From NCBI RefSeq assembly GCF_019565505.1, contig NZ_CP067378.1, positions 2,852,001 through 2,916,000 on the forward strand: a DNA stretch of 64,000 nucleotides, written 5' to 3'. How positions within the stretch are numbered: the first letter of the stretch is position 1; the number at the start of each line of letters is the position of its first letter. The position numbers were made by a program, and so were the translations under genes. The DNA comes from Flavobacterium davisii. Lineage in GTDB: Bacteria > Bacteroidota > Bacteroidia > Flavobacteriales > Flavobacteriaceae. Of this stretch, positions 38,310 to 47,707 are shown one piece after another. The notes below the pieces were generated by a model. The model had not been told where the DNA came from and did not search any database. It saw nothing but the letters and a program-made list of their open reading frames with translations.

Positions 38310-38918
38310 ATGAATTTAGAAAGAATATTAGCCATTTCAGGAAAACCGGAGGTTTATATGCTCTAAAAATGCAAACAAGAACTGGTTTCGTAGCAGAATC
38401 ATTAGTCGATGGTAAAAAAGTAACAGTAGGTATGCAAAGTAATGTAAGTCTATTATCTGAAATTTCAGTGTACACTTACACGGAAGAAAAACCGTTAGTA
38501 GATGTAATGAGTGCCATTGCTAAAAAAGAAAATGGTGGTGAAGCCCCTCGATTAAAAGATGATAAGGCTGCTTTATTAGCCTATTTTGGCGCAGTTTTAC
38601 CAGATTATGACCAAGATAGAGTATACCCTTCTGATGTGAAAAAAATATTGAATTGGTATAATATATTGCAGGCTAAAGGATTAGTGGTTTTAGCAGAAGA
38701 AACAACAGTAGAAGGAACAACAGTAGAAGGAACAACAGTAGAGGAAACAACAGTAGAGGAAACAACAGTAGAGGAAACAACAGTAGAGGAAACAACAGTA
38801 GAAGAAAAACCAAAAAAAAACGAGAGCGACCAAAGCTAAAAAAGAGGAGACTGCTGGAGAAAAAGAAGAAAAGCCCAAAAAACCAAGAGCAACAAAAAAA
38901 ACAAAATCTGAAGAATAG
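38310..38918 (+). CDS. DUF5606 family protein with expanding C-terminal repeat, two frameshifts
   Basis: About 203 residues from ATG 38310. The N-terminal DUF5606 domain reads MNLERILAISGKPGLYALKM after correction: CCGGAGG at 38346-38352 stands for CCAGG, two G too many. The domain continues QTRTGFVAESLVDGKKVTVG. From residue ~130 it has seven 5-residue units (V-E-E/G-T-T), then a Lys/Ala/Pro-rich tail (KPKKPRATKKTKSEE) similar to histone-like tails. An extra A in the run near 38812-38820 hides that tail. It lies between def and mazG, the usual neighbourhood. Function is unknown; the basic tail may bind nucleic acid or ribosomes, which is conjecture. Confidence 0.82.
38696..38800 (+). repeat. 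15-bp coding minisatellite (seven units)
   Basis: Seven 15-bp units of the form GAGGAAACAACAGTA, the last four of the GAG-GAA type nearly identical, the first ones GAA-GGA or GAA-GAA. They code for repeated E-E-T-T-V. Whole-unit changes keep the frame, so length variation between strains is likely. Confidence 0.9.
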
Positions 38919-39016
38919 TCAGTTTTAATTTTAACAAAAATATAAGTCCTGTATTTGATCTACAAATGCAGGATTTTTTGTTATTTAGTAAACCTATTAT
39001 TTTATAAAAAAACGAT

Positions 39017-39793
39017 ATGAATACACGTTCAGAACAACTACAAGCTTTTAATCGTTTATTGGATATTATGGATGAACTTAGAGAAAAATGTCCATGGGAT
39101 AAAAAACAAACATTAGAAAGCTTGCGTCATTTGACTATAGAAGAAACGTATGAATTAGGAGAGGCTATATTAGATAATGATTTAAATGAAATTAAAAATG
39201 AACTAGGTGATTTATTACTTCATATCGTTTTTTATTCTAAAATAGGAAGCGAAACCAATCATTTTGATATAGCAGATGTAACGAATGCTATTTGTGACAA
39301 ACTAATTCATAGACATCCTCATATTTATGGAAACGTAGAAGTAGCAAATGAAGAAGAAGTAAAAAAAAATTGGGAAAAACTTAAATTAGAAGAAGGAAAA
39401 AAATCAGTTTTAGAAGGAGTTCCTAAATCATTACCCGCTATGGTAAAAGCCAGTAGAATACAAGATAAGGTAAAAGGAGTTGGTTTTGATTGGGAAGAAC
39501 CACATCAAGTATGGAACAAAGTACAAGAAGAATTGCAAGAACTACAAGAGGAAATAGAAAAAAAGAACCAAGATAAAATAGAAGCAGAGTTTGGAGATGT
39601 TATCTTTTCAATGGTTAATTATGCACGATTTTTGAATGTAAATCCTGAAGATGCACTAGAAAGAACGAATAAAAAATTTATTAAACGCTTTACTTATTTA
39701 GAGCAAAAAGCGCAATCATTAGGTAAAAACCTTTCAGATATGACATTAAGAGAAATGGATGTTTTTTGGGAAGAAGCCAAACAGCTACCTTAA
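39017..39793 (+). CDS. mazG: Nucleoside triphosphate pyrophosphohydrolase MazG
   Basis: 258 residues with two MazG domains. The first has CPWDKKQTLESLRHLTIEETYELGEAI and LGDLLLHIVF with the EExxE and ExxD metal ligands. The second has ELQELQEEIE and EFGDVIFSMVN. It hydrolyses (d)NTPs, including damaged ones, to monophosphates. It is full length (E. coli MazG is 263). It follows the DUF5606 gene after ~98 bp. Confidence 0.95.
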   Translation: MNTRSEQLQAFNRLLDIMDELREKCPWDKKQTLESLRHLTIEETYELGEAILDNDLNEIKNELGDLLLHIVFYSKIGSETNHFDIADVTNAICDKLIHRHPHIYGNVEVANEEEVKKNWEKLKLEEGKKSVLEGVPKSLPAMVKASRIQDKVKGVGFDWEEPHQVWNKVQEELQELQEEIEKKNQDKIEAEFGDVIFSMVNYARFLNVNPEDALERTNKKFIKRFTYLEQKAQSLGKNLSDMTLREMDVFWEEAKQLP

Positions 39794-39810
39794 TAAAATA
39801 GCTTAAAAAG

Positions 39811-39870
39811 TATAATTTTCAAAAGAATAATTTTCAAAAAGAATAATTTTCAAAAAGAATAATTTTGACC
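39811..39870 (+). repeat. 16-bp tandem repeat ending in a promoter-like box
   Basis: Units GAATAATTTTCAAAAA at 39825-39840 and 39841-39856 are exact, with partial units before (39811-39824) and after (39857-39870). The last unit differs by TTTTG instead of TTTTC, so it contains TAATTTTG, a match to the TAnnTTTG -7 element, 9 bp before ATG 39876. Confidence 0.8.
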
Positions 39871-39875
39871 TCCTT

Positions 39876-40588
39876 ATGATGCGATATCAAATCTTTATAA
39901 TTATAATTTTTTTATCTTTCAAGTTGCAAGCACAGCATGATGGTAAACGATTGCCTTCTCTTAAAATACCAAGAATAGATATTCCTGAACCGAATAAGAA
40001 TAGAGGACAAGAAGAAATGGCACCACAATATTCGCTGAATAAACCTTTTGAACCAAAACTATTTAAAGTTCCGCCTAAAAAATACGATCCGCCTAAAATG
40101 GATAAAGAAATGGAAATGCTTGGAGGCGGGAGTGATTTAGATTTAGGAAAGCAATATGCAGAAAAAATGAATAATAAATTAAATCCTCAAATTAAAGAAG
40201 GCGTACTAGATCCGAAAGAATTTAGAAAGCATCAATATTTTGGCGATTTTACTATAGATTCAGAAACAATCACTTTAAATTATCGTGATTTTGGAGAAAT
40301 TGATGGAGATCAGGTTCGTGTTTGGGTAAATGGTAAAAGCGTGACCGATTATTTAGAATTAGAAGGATTTAGAAAAAAATTATAATTTATCTAGTAGAAG
40401 GTATTAATCATATAGAAATAGAAGCTTTAAACGAAGGTGTTTTTACACCCAATACAGGCGAATTTTTGTTTACAGATGCTCAATCAAAAATTATTATGGG
40501 AGATAAATGGGGATTGGCTACAGGTTTTAAAGCAAAATTTAACATCTTAAGAGTTTCTAATAATAGTAAAACAATAGAGAAAAAATAG
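39876..40588 (+). CDS. Secreted hypothetical protein, one frameshift
   Basis: About 237 residues with signal peptide (MMRYQIFIIIIFLSFKLQAQ). A Pro/Lys-rich middle (FKVPPKKYDPPKMDKEMEM) and a C-terminal part DFTIDSETITLNYRDFGEIDGDQVRVWVNG resemble a C-terminal beta domain. A one-base loss in the A run 40373-40379 splits it; corrected it continues IIIYLVEGINHIEIEALNEG and ends NNSKTIEKK. Exported; function unknown. Proteins of this type are common in Flavobacteria near no fixed partner. The unusual feature is the tandem repeat directly upstream. Confidence 0.75.
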
Positions 40589-40619
40589 TCCTATTGTTTT
40601 ACTATTTATATCGTAAATA

Positions 40620-40799
40620 TTAACTCCAGATTCTGTATTAGACCTCGTTTAGAAATAATTTTTTCAATAAATTAAAAGGTTCTCGGAAAACTTAAATCCA
40701 AATTACGCATTAGAGATTTTCAAAAAACACATCTAGAATTAGCAAAAAAATAATCCCTTTTATTTCAGTAAATTATAAAATTTATTTTTTTTAATGCGT
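40620..40799. repeat. Rearranged R1 fragments
   Basis: A left R1 end (ACTCCAGATTCTGTATTAGA, 40623-40690) runs into a second piece with the right-end motif AATCCAAATTACGCATTAGA (~40697-40716) and then TTTTTTTAATGCGT (40785-40799), which abuts the deleted IS110 copy. Nested or recombined R1 copies explain this better than one intact copy. Confidence 0.55.
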
Positions 40800-40988
40800 A
40801 ATTCTATCTAACTCAGCTAAAATTATTCTATACGAGATAATATGGTGTTTGATCATTGAGCTTCCATTTGGAAGCCTTTTTACATTTTAGCCAAAATTTG
40901 GAAGGCGATAAATTCACGATTTTATACATGGGCTTCGCTCGCAAGTGCAAGTTAGCTCTCATTTGTCAAAGAACAATACTTTCTTGAA
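40800..40988 (-). mobile_element. 189-bp IS110 derivative lacking the transposase
   Basis: Read on the minus strand it begins TCAAGAAAGTATTGTTCTTT, runs through the non-coding left end (with the ...CAAATGGAAGC hairpin and CGTATAGAATAATTTTAGC), then jumps directly to the right end GTTAGATAGAATT. The transposase gene is absent and the last ~50 bases of left end before it are missing too. The flanks are ACCCTAGAC and ACGCATTA, R1-like. It is a non-autonomous (MITE-type) derivative that keeps both ends and most of the candidate bridge RNA region. Confidence 0.8.
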
Positions 40989-41098
40989 GTCTAGGGTAAA
41001 GAGCCTAAAAGAATTAAAACTCTTGAAAAACTACTAAAGTTGAATATTTTGGGTGAAAATTGAAACTAATTTACGTTCGGTGAGTTTTTTAGGAGTCC

Positions 41099-41786
41099 TT
41101 AAATAGATAAATGTCTTTCAAATTCCTTTGTTACAAATTTTTCAAATTCTTTATTGTGATTATAGAGTACAGAACCATGTCCGAAACACAAAATACGAGG
41201 ATTAAGTTCTGCTATTCTTTTTAGAGAATTGAGATTTTCTTTAGGCTTAGCAGTAAATAAGGAAGGAGGTAAATGTAATCCTGTTTTTGTTGTAATTAAA
41301 TTCATATTAGTAGCTATATCGCCAGCAATCAAAACCCCATCTTTTTCTCTAAAAAGACTATATGGCCCTCAGAGTGACCGGTGTTTCGATTACTTTAAAT
41401 TCTCCTAGAGTGTCTCCTTCTTGAAGTGTTTTATTTACTTTTATCCCTTTTCCAGCCCAGAATTTTTGTTGTAATAGCGAAATAATATTTTGAGGAGAAG
41501 GATAATCTTTGGTTACCAATCCAGACTCAACTCTTGGTACTTCCTTAGCATGACAATATAGCGGGATATTCAATGTGTCACAAATTAATTGAGAGGCACC
41601 TTGATGATCTGGATGTGCGTGTGTTAAAGCATGGGCATGAATAGGTATTTTTTTAGTTGCCTTTTTAATTTTTAAAAAGAACTTTTTATACCAGCATCTA
41701 TTAAAATACCTTCTATAAAGTAGCAATTTACACTATTTCTAGGTAATAGAGGAATATGAAATACATCAGGTGCTATTTTTTTCATT
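41099..41786 (-). CDS. MBL-fold metallohydrolase, two frameshifts
   Basis: About 230 residues. After correction it begins at ATG 41786 (MKKIAPDVFHIPLLPRNSVN) and reads CYFIEGILIDAGIKSS. It has the THAHPDHQGAS zinc motif (HxHxDH), then VIETPGHSEGH and LIAGDIATN with the bridging Asp. It belongs to the glyoxalase-II/lactonase-like group; the substrate is unknown. Breaks are at 41674-41678 (A run) and 41378-41381 (CCGG for CCAGG or CCGGG). A Crp-like gene precedes it on the same strand (88 bp gap) and may regulate it. Confidence 0.85.
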
Positions 41787-41874
41787 GTGTAAACTTTTAA
41801 TATTTTTAAAAAAAATCTATTATTTTATACAACAAAAATAGAAAAGGGATGAATAGTAAAATAAGACATTTGTC

Positions 41875-42471
41875 TTATTCTTTTTGATAAAAATCATGCT
41901 TAGCTCTATTTAATGTACGTGTAGTAATACCTATAAAAGAAGCAATATCTTCTGTTTTAGCCCGGCCAAGAAGGAATGGATAAAATTTAATGAGATTGTG
42001 AAATTTTAAATTGGCGGATTGATGATGGAATAATTGTAAAAAACGCTCTTTTTCTAGATATTCTTTTTGTATTATATGTTGCGTAACTTTTTGCCAATTA
42101 GGATTTTTTTGAATAAGAAGATTTAAGTTTTGAGAAGTAATGGTAAGTAATAAACTATCTTCTACTGCTTGTATGTTTTTTGTAGCAAGCGTTTTATTTT
42201 GAAAACTATTTAAGATCGTTATAAAATCATTTTCGATACCAAAGCAATAAATATTTTCCTTACCTTCAATGTCTATTGAATAAGCTTTAACCATTCCTTT
42301 GACAATAAAACCCAAAAGTAAACAAGGTTGGTTTTGTTGGATAAAAAAATCAGATTTTTTTAGATTCCTAATATTAAAGAAAGAAGATCCCCAATTAATT
42401 TCATCTTCACTTAAAAAAGAGAGTGATTTTAAATACTCCTTTAAATGATTTTCTATTAATTGGGGATTCAT
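41875..42471 (-). CDS. Crp/Fnr-family regulator
   Basis: 198 residues. The N-terminal cNMP-binding-like barrel (LLLGFIVKGMVKAYSIDIEGKEN) lacks the classic cAMP contact motif. The C-terminal helix-turn-helix AKTEDIASFIGITTRTLNRAKHDF is of the Bacteroidota variant. It ends 7 bp downstream of the dsbD stop region and is in line with dsbD and tilS. The target may be the adjacent metallohydrolase; this is inferred from order only. Confidence 0.85.
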   Translation of the reverse strand: MNPQLIENHLKEYLKSLSFLSEDEINWGSSFFNIRNLKKSDFFIQQNQPCLLLGFIVKGMVKAYSIDIEGKENIYCFGIENDFITILNSFQNKTLATKNIQAVEDSLLLTITSQNLNLLIQKNPNWQKVTQHIIQKEYLEKERFLQLFHHQSANLKFHNLIKFYPFLLGRAKTEDIASFIGITTRTLNRAKHDFYQKE

Positions 42472-42478
42472 AATGATA

Positions 42479-44481
42479 TTATTTGAAATTTTTAATACCG
42501 TTTTCTAACCAAGATTTATATTCATCAATACCTGTAAAACCAATTGGTTTAGATAAATCATTTCCATCTGAATCTAGAACTACATAAAGCGGTTGGGAAT
42601 TACTTTTGTATCTGGTAATTTGAAAATCACTCCATTTATTACCAATTGTTACAATTTCTTTACCTGTAGCTTTTGAAATGTATTGTTGTTCTTTTGGTAA
42701 TTCAATTTTTCTATCACATACTAAAGAAACAACTACAACTTTTTCTTTTAAGATAGACAATACTTCAGAATTAGACCATACATTATCTTCCATTTTTCTA
42801 CAATTAGCACAAGCATCTCCTGTAAAATCTAAAAGAACAGGTTTGTTAACTTGTTTTGCGTATGCTAAACCTATTTCATAATCATCAAAAGTAATGATAT
42901 TATGTGGACCATAATGGGCGTGTTCTGGTAGTTCTGATTTTGTATTAGAGGTAGAAGAACCCACTCCATTTGTACTTTCGGCATAATTTAAAGGAGGTGT
43001 TAATCCACTTAAAATTTTAAGAGGAGCTCCCCATAATCCGAGAATCATATAAAAAGTAAATGAAGTAACTACAATAGCCATTATGAGTCTTCCAATACCA
43101 ATTTTGTCAGCTTTTTCATAGTCATGCGGAAGCATATATTTTCCAAATAAGTATAAAGCCCAAGCGCCAAAAATAGCAATCCAAATAGCTAGAAATAATT
43201 CTCTTTCTAATAGATGTTTTTGTAATACTAGATCTGCATTAGATAAAAATTTAAAAGCAAAAGCTAATTCTAAAAAGCCTAAAGAAACTTTTACGGTATT
43301 TAACCATCCTCCTGATTTAGGTAAGGTATTTAACCATCCAGGGAACATAGCAAAAAGCATAAAGGGAAGTGCAATAGCTAAGGAAAAACCAAACATACCA
43401 ATAATAGGAGCTATTCCTCCTTTTGTTGCAGACTCTACTAATAAGGTTCCGACAATAGGACCTGTACAAGAAAAAGAAACAACAGCAAGTGCTAAGGCCA
43501 TGAATACAATTCCTAATATTCCTCCTTTATCCGCTTGTGAATCTAATTTTGTAGCCCAAGAGCTAGGCAAAACAATTTCAAATGCTCCTAAAAATGAAAG
43601 AGCAAATACAATTAATAAACCGAAGAATATTAAATTAAACCAAACACTTGTTGATAATTCATTTAAGGCTTCAGCACCAAAAAGACCGGTTATTAGTGAG
43701 CCTAAGATGACATAAATAACGATGATAGATAATCCGTATAAAATAGCATTTCTTATACCCTCTGCTTTTGTTTTGCTTTGTTTTGTGAAAAAACTTACCG
43801 TCATTGGTATCATCGGAAAGATACAAGGCATTAATAGAGCAGCAAATCCACCTAAAAATGCTAATAAGAAGATAGTCCAAAGACTTTTGTCTTGTTCTTC
43901 ATTTTTTGTATTCGAATCATTTTTTATATCAATATTTACAGGTTTGTTTTCCTTTGTAATCAAAGGAACAGCAATTACTTTTGAAGTAGTATCTTTTTTA
44001 GCTTCTTCGTTATTAGCTACTTCTTCTGGAGTACTTGTTAGGGGTAATTGAATATCAAATGTTTTGTCTTGTTGTATACAAGCTTCTTTACATACTTGAT
44101 ATTCAACGTATACTTTTATATTACTGTTTTTGGGATTTGTAAGTTTTATTGTTTGTTTGAATTGTGCTTTATTTTCAAATAAATATTCATCTACCTCAAA
44201 AACCTCGCTATACACTTTTTTGTAAGTACTTTCAGAAGTTTTACCAACTAATAGGTAGTTTCCTTTTGCATTTTTAAAGGAAAAAATGGTTGGTAATGAG
44301 CCTCCATCAGGTGTAAATTGAGAAAAAAGATGCCAATGAGGCTCTATTTTTGCATCAAAAGTAATGGTAAATTCAGTTTCTGACTTTTTTTGTACACTCG
44401 TTTTCCAACTTACTGGATTTAGTATTTGACTATGAACTCCTAAGGAGCTTAAAAAAATAAAAAGGCTAATAATTTTTTCAT
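42479..44481 (-). CDS. dsbD: Thiol:disulfide interchange protein DsbD-like, one frameshift
   Basis: About 667 residues. A signal peptide from ATG 44481 (MKKLLAFLFFLSSLGVHS) is interrupted by one base missing in the A run 44451-44457. The N-terminal DsbD-alpha-like domain (YQVCKEACIQQDKTFDI), about eight membrane spans with the redox Cys in LMPCIFPMIP and FSCTGPIVG, and a C-terminal thioredoxin domain (FTGDACANCRKME, CxxC) follow in the standard order. It carries electrons from cytoplasmic thioredoxin to the periplasm. Its ATG overlaps the tilS stop as ATGA, indicating translational coupling. Confidence 0.92.
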
Positions 44482-45785
44482 TTTGTGAAAATTATGTTTA
44501 CTATATTCTTTGTTTCGGAATGGGCTATGAAACGATTATCTGCTCTATGATTGATGATCCAAACAATTCTATTGTCCGAAAGTAAAAGCCAAGTGTTTTC
44601 TTTATCAATTAATGAAAATTTTTCATCTTTAAAGTATTTACTCACTTTTTTTTTACCATTCATTCCAGAAGGGTAAAAATAATCACCTTCTTGCCATTTT
44701 CTAATTTTTAAAGGAAACTTTAACGTTTCCCTATCTACAAAAATAGAAGATTTTGTAGGTATTGTATTGTAACCTGAGTTACAAAAACGCAATTTTATTG
44801 GGTTTACAATGTAATCAGTTTCATTAGAAATAAGGAACTCTAAAGTTGAGGGTGTTTGTTTTGCAGTTAGTATAAGAATATTTCTATCTTTTATTAATCG
44901 GTAATGATCGGACAAAATTTGTTTACCCGATTGATTTTCTACTAAATCATAAATAGCACCCCAATCTTGAAATTCGTATAATTTGAGCCATTCGTATAAA
45001 TAAGCCTTATAGTTAGATAAAGATTGTAATTTTAAAATATCAAAATAAATATTATTTTCCTTTTTAATGGCTATTTTATCGAATTCCTTTTTAATAGAAT
45101 CATTTGCTAAAGATTCTGTTTGATGTAAATTTTTAAGCGTATTCTGAAAAGAACCTAATAGATTTGTATTTAATTCCTTTAGGATTGGAACAACATGATG
45201 CCTGATTTTATTTCGGAAATATTTGTCGGAAGCATTACTTGCATCTTCTCTCCATTGAATTTTATTTTCTGTTGCGTATTTTTCAATTTCTTCACGAGAA
45301 AAAATTAATAAAGGACGTACAATTTTGTCGTTTATTTCAGGAATTCCTGTTAGTCCTTCAATACCTGTTCCACGGGTAAAATTGATTAAAAATGTTTCTA
45401 ATGAATCATCTAAATGATGCGCGGTTAGTAAATAATCAAATCCTTGCGTGTTTAATAATTCATAAAACCAATTATAGCGTAATTCACGTGCTGCTTGTTG
45501 AATAGAGAGTTTATTGTCGTTCGCATATATTTGCGTTTCAAAATTTTTAATAAAACTTTTAATTTTTAATTTTTGACTCTTAAATTTTACAAATTCTTCG
45601 TCCTTATTACTTTCATCACCTCTTAATTGGAAATTACAATGTGCAATAGCTATTTGTAAGTTTAACTTTGAAAATAAATCTAATAAAACAATACTATCAA
45701 TGCCCCCGCTAACAGCTAAAAGTAAATGTTTACCATTTAAAAAGGAAAGATTTTGATGAATATGATTGCGTAATTGTGTCAGCAT
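44478..45785 (-). CDS. tilS: tRNA(Ile)-lysidine synthase TilS
   Basis: 435 residues. The PP-loop motif AVSGGIDSIVLLDL is at residue ~25, LLTAHHLDDSLETFLINFTRGTGIEG near 128 and the C-terminal TilS domain with KIRKWQEGDYFYPSGMNGKKKVSKYF. It modifies C34 of tRNA-Ile(CAU) to lysidine so it reads AUA. It is intact and essential. The stop TGA overlaps the dsbD start. Confidence 0.94.
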   Translation of the reverse strand: MLTQLRNHIHQNLSFLNGKHLLLAVSGGIDSIVLLDLFSKLNLQIAIAHCNFQLRGDESNKDEEFVKFKSQKLKIKSFIKNFETQIYANDNKLSIQQAARELRYNWFYELLNTQGFDYLLTAHHLDDSLETFLINFTRGTGIEGLTGIPEINDKIVRPLLIFSREEIEKYATENKIQWREDASNASDKYFRNKIRHHVVPILKELNTNLLGSFQNTLKNLHQTESLANDSIKKEFDKIAIKKENNIYFDILKLQSLSNYKAYLYEWLKLYEFQDWGAIYDLVENQSGKQILSDHYRLIKDRNILILTAKQTPSTLEFLISNETDYIVNPIKLRFCNSGYNTIPTKSSIFVDRETLKFPLKIRKWQEGDYFYPSGMNGKKKVSKYFKDEKFSLIDKENTWLLLSDNRIVWIINHRADNRFIAHSETKNIVNIIFTK

Positions 45786-46022
45786 CTTGTAAAATTAACT
45801 TTATTTGTAATAAAAAGGAGTTTTCATAGGATTGAAATTATTTAAAAAATCCAAACTAAGATGTAAATACCTTTTTTAAGTTTCGTTGGATCCGATACAG
45901 AAATAAGAAAGTAATATAATTCATTGTTTAATGATAAAAATTATAAAGGTGAATGTAATTTAAGAATGAGATATGAAACTTAAAAATATTTTTTATCTAA
46001 TTTTTTGGAATAATCTTGTGTC

Positions 46023-47308
46023 TCAGCTTAATACCTCACGCATGGCTTTAGCCTTTAATAAACATTCTTCATATTCTTGTTCAGGGTCAGATAATGCGGT
46101 AATAGCACTGCCTACAGAAAAAGAAAGATACTGATTGTCAGAATTGTATAAAATACTACGAATAACCACATTAAAATCAAAATTACCAGAAGGAGTAAAG
46201 TAGCCTACAGCTCCACTGTACAAACCTCTTTTAGTTTCTTCTAATTCCTCTATAATTTGCATAGCTGAAATTTTAGGAGCACCCGTCATACTTCCCATAG
46301 GGAAAGTAGTTTTTATGATGTCAACTGGATTAGTTGTGCTTTTTACTTCAGAAACAACTGTTGATATCATTTGGTGTACTTGTTTAAAAGAATAAATGGT
46401 ACATAATTCTTCTACTTGTACAGAGCCCTTTATAGCTGTTTGAGCTAAATCATTTCGAACTAAATCTACTATCATAATATTTTCAGACCGTTCTTTAGGA
46501 TTTTGTTCTAATTCAGTTTTAGAATTTGTATCTAAAATGAGATCTTCAAATCGTTTAGAAGTTCCTTTAATAGGTTGGCTGATGACTTTTTGATTTTCTT
46601 TCCTTATATAACGCTCAGGAGAAGCAGATAGTAAATAATGGATATGATTTTTAAAAAAACAAGCAAAAGGCGGTTTCGAAATTTTATTTAATTCTTGAAA
46701 AACTTGTGAAGGAATGATTTTACCGTTTTCAGCATAAAATTCCATACAAAAGTTAGCTTCATAGAGATCGCCTCTATGGATATGAGTCAACATTTGATTC
46801 ACTTTTTTTATATAATGCTCCCTTGAAATACGTTGTTGGATTATAATTTCAGATTTTTGAGTTTCGTTTTTCGTTTTTCGTTTTTCTAAAATTTCTTCAA
46901 GATCGGAATCAATTTCATCATCACACATATTTAAATAAGCAATTTCTAGTTCGTTCCCTTTTAAGAAAAATATTTTTTTAGGCTGAAAAAAAATAAATCG
47001 GAAAAGTTTAATCCATCATGATTTTTAGAATCTAGCGATTCAATATCATTTTTTAGGTCGTAAGCTAAGTAACCAAATAGCCAATCATTGGTTTGTTGTT
47101 GATATTGTTTTAAATCATCAAAAGCATTAATATAATCTGTTTTTAGGGAAGTAAAAGCATCTACAGCAACAATTAAGTCATAAGAACTATATTGTTGTGG
47201 ATAGTCATTGCTTTTTAGATAAGCTACTTCACGGAAATTTTCTGCCCAGTATAATAGTTTTTTTTTGATCGTTATAGGATCAATATTTATTTTTTTTGTG
47301 ACTCTCAA
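46023..47308 (-). CDS. pabB: Aminodeoxychorismate synthase component I (PabB), one frameshift
   Basis: About 428 residues starting TTG 47308 (codes MRVTKKINIDPITIKK). Chorismate-binding motifs: QPIKGTSKR near residue 250, VDLVRNDLAQ and TTFPMGSMTGAPKISAMQIIEELE. Together with PabA it makes aminodeoxychorismate for folate. The T run on the coding strand (plus-strand A run 46986-46993) lacks one base; corrected it reads FSDLFFFQPKKIFFLKGNELE. It is monocistronic. Confidence 0.9.
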
Positions 47309-47707
47309 AATATTTTTTTTAAGAGGCTAAAATATTACATACTTTACAAAATAGAAAATAAGTGAGCTTTAAAAAGTTATTAGAGTACGTAAAAAGTAGA
47401 TTATTCCAGATTATGGGACAGACTTTTTGAAGAAAAAGAAAAAGGAAAGAAGATAAAAGGATAATAAATTTTTATTGCAGATGTATTTTCCTGTAATTAG
47501 GACAAAATATGAGGTACTTTTTTAGATTCAAAGTTGTTTTAAAAGTGTAATTTGAGATTATAGAAGCGTTTTAATTTTTTTAATTGGAGGCAGAAAAATC
47601 ATTTTTGGAGTCAATTGAAAAAGTTTAAATCACTTTATAGTAATAATAATTTTTTTATGGAGATATTTCTTAATTTTAAAACTTTAAAACGTCAAGTCCT
47701 TTAACTA
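47309..47707. other. AT-rich non-coding stretch
   Basis: About 400 bp between divergent pabB and the NDH-2 gene. No repeat, RNA or gene stands out. It should contain both promoters. Confidence 0.4.

Noticed and set aside
38690..38805. CRISPR array
   Set aside because: The regular repeats are contiguous 15-bp units without spacers and lie in a coding frame; no cas genes are present.
38690..38878. Cys/Phe-rich minus-strand frame opposite the DUF5606 gene
   Set aside because: It is the antisense reading of the 15-bp coding minisatellite, which automatically gives repeated CCFLY residues.
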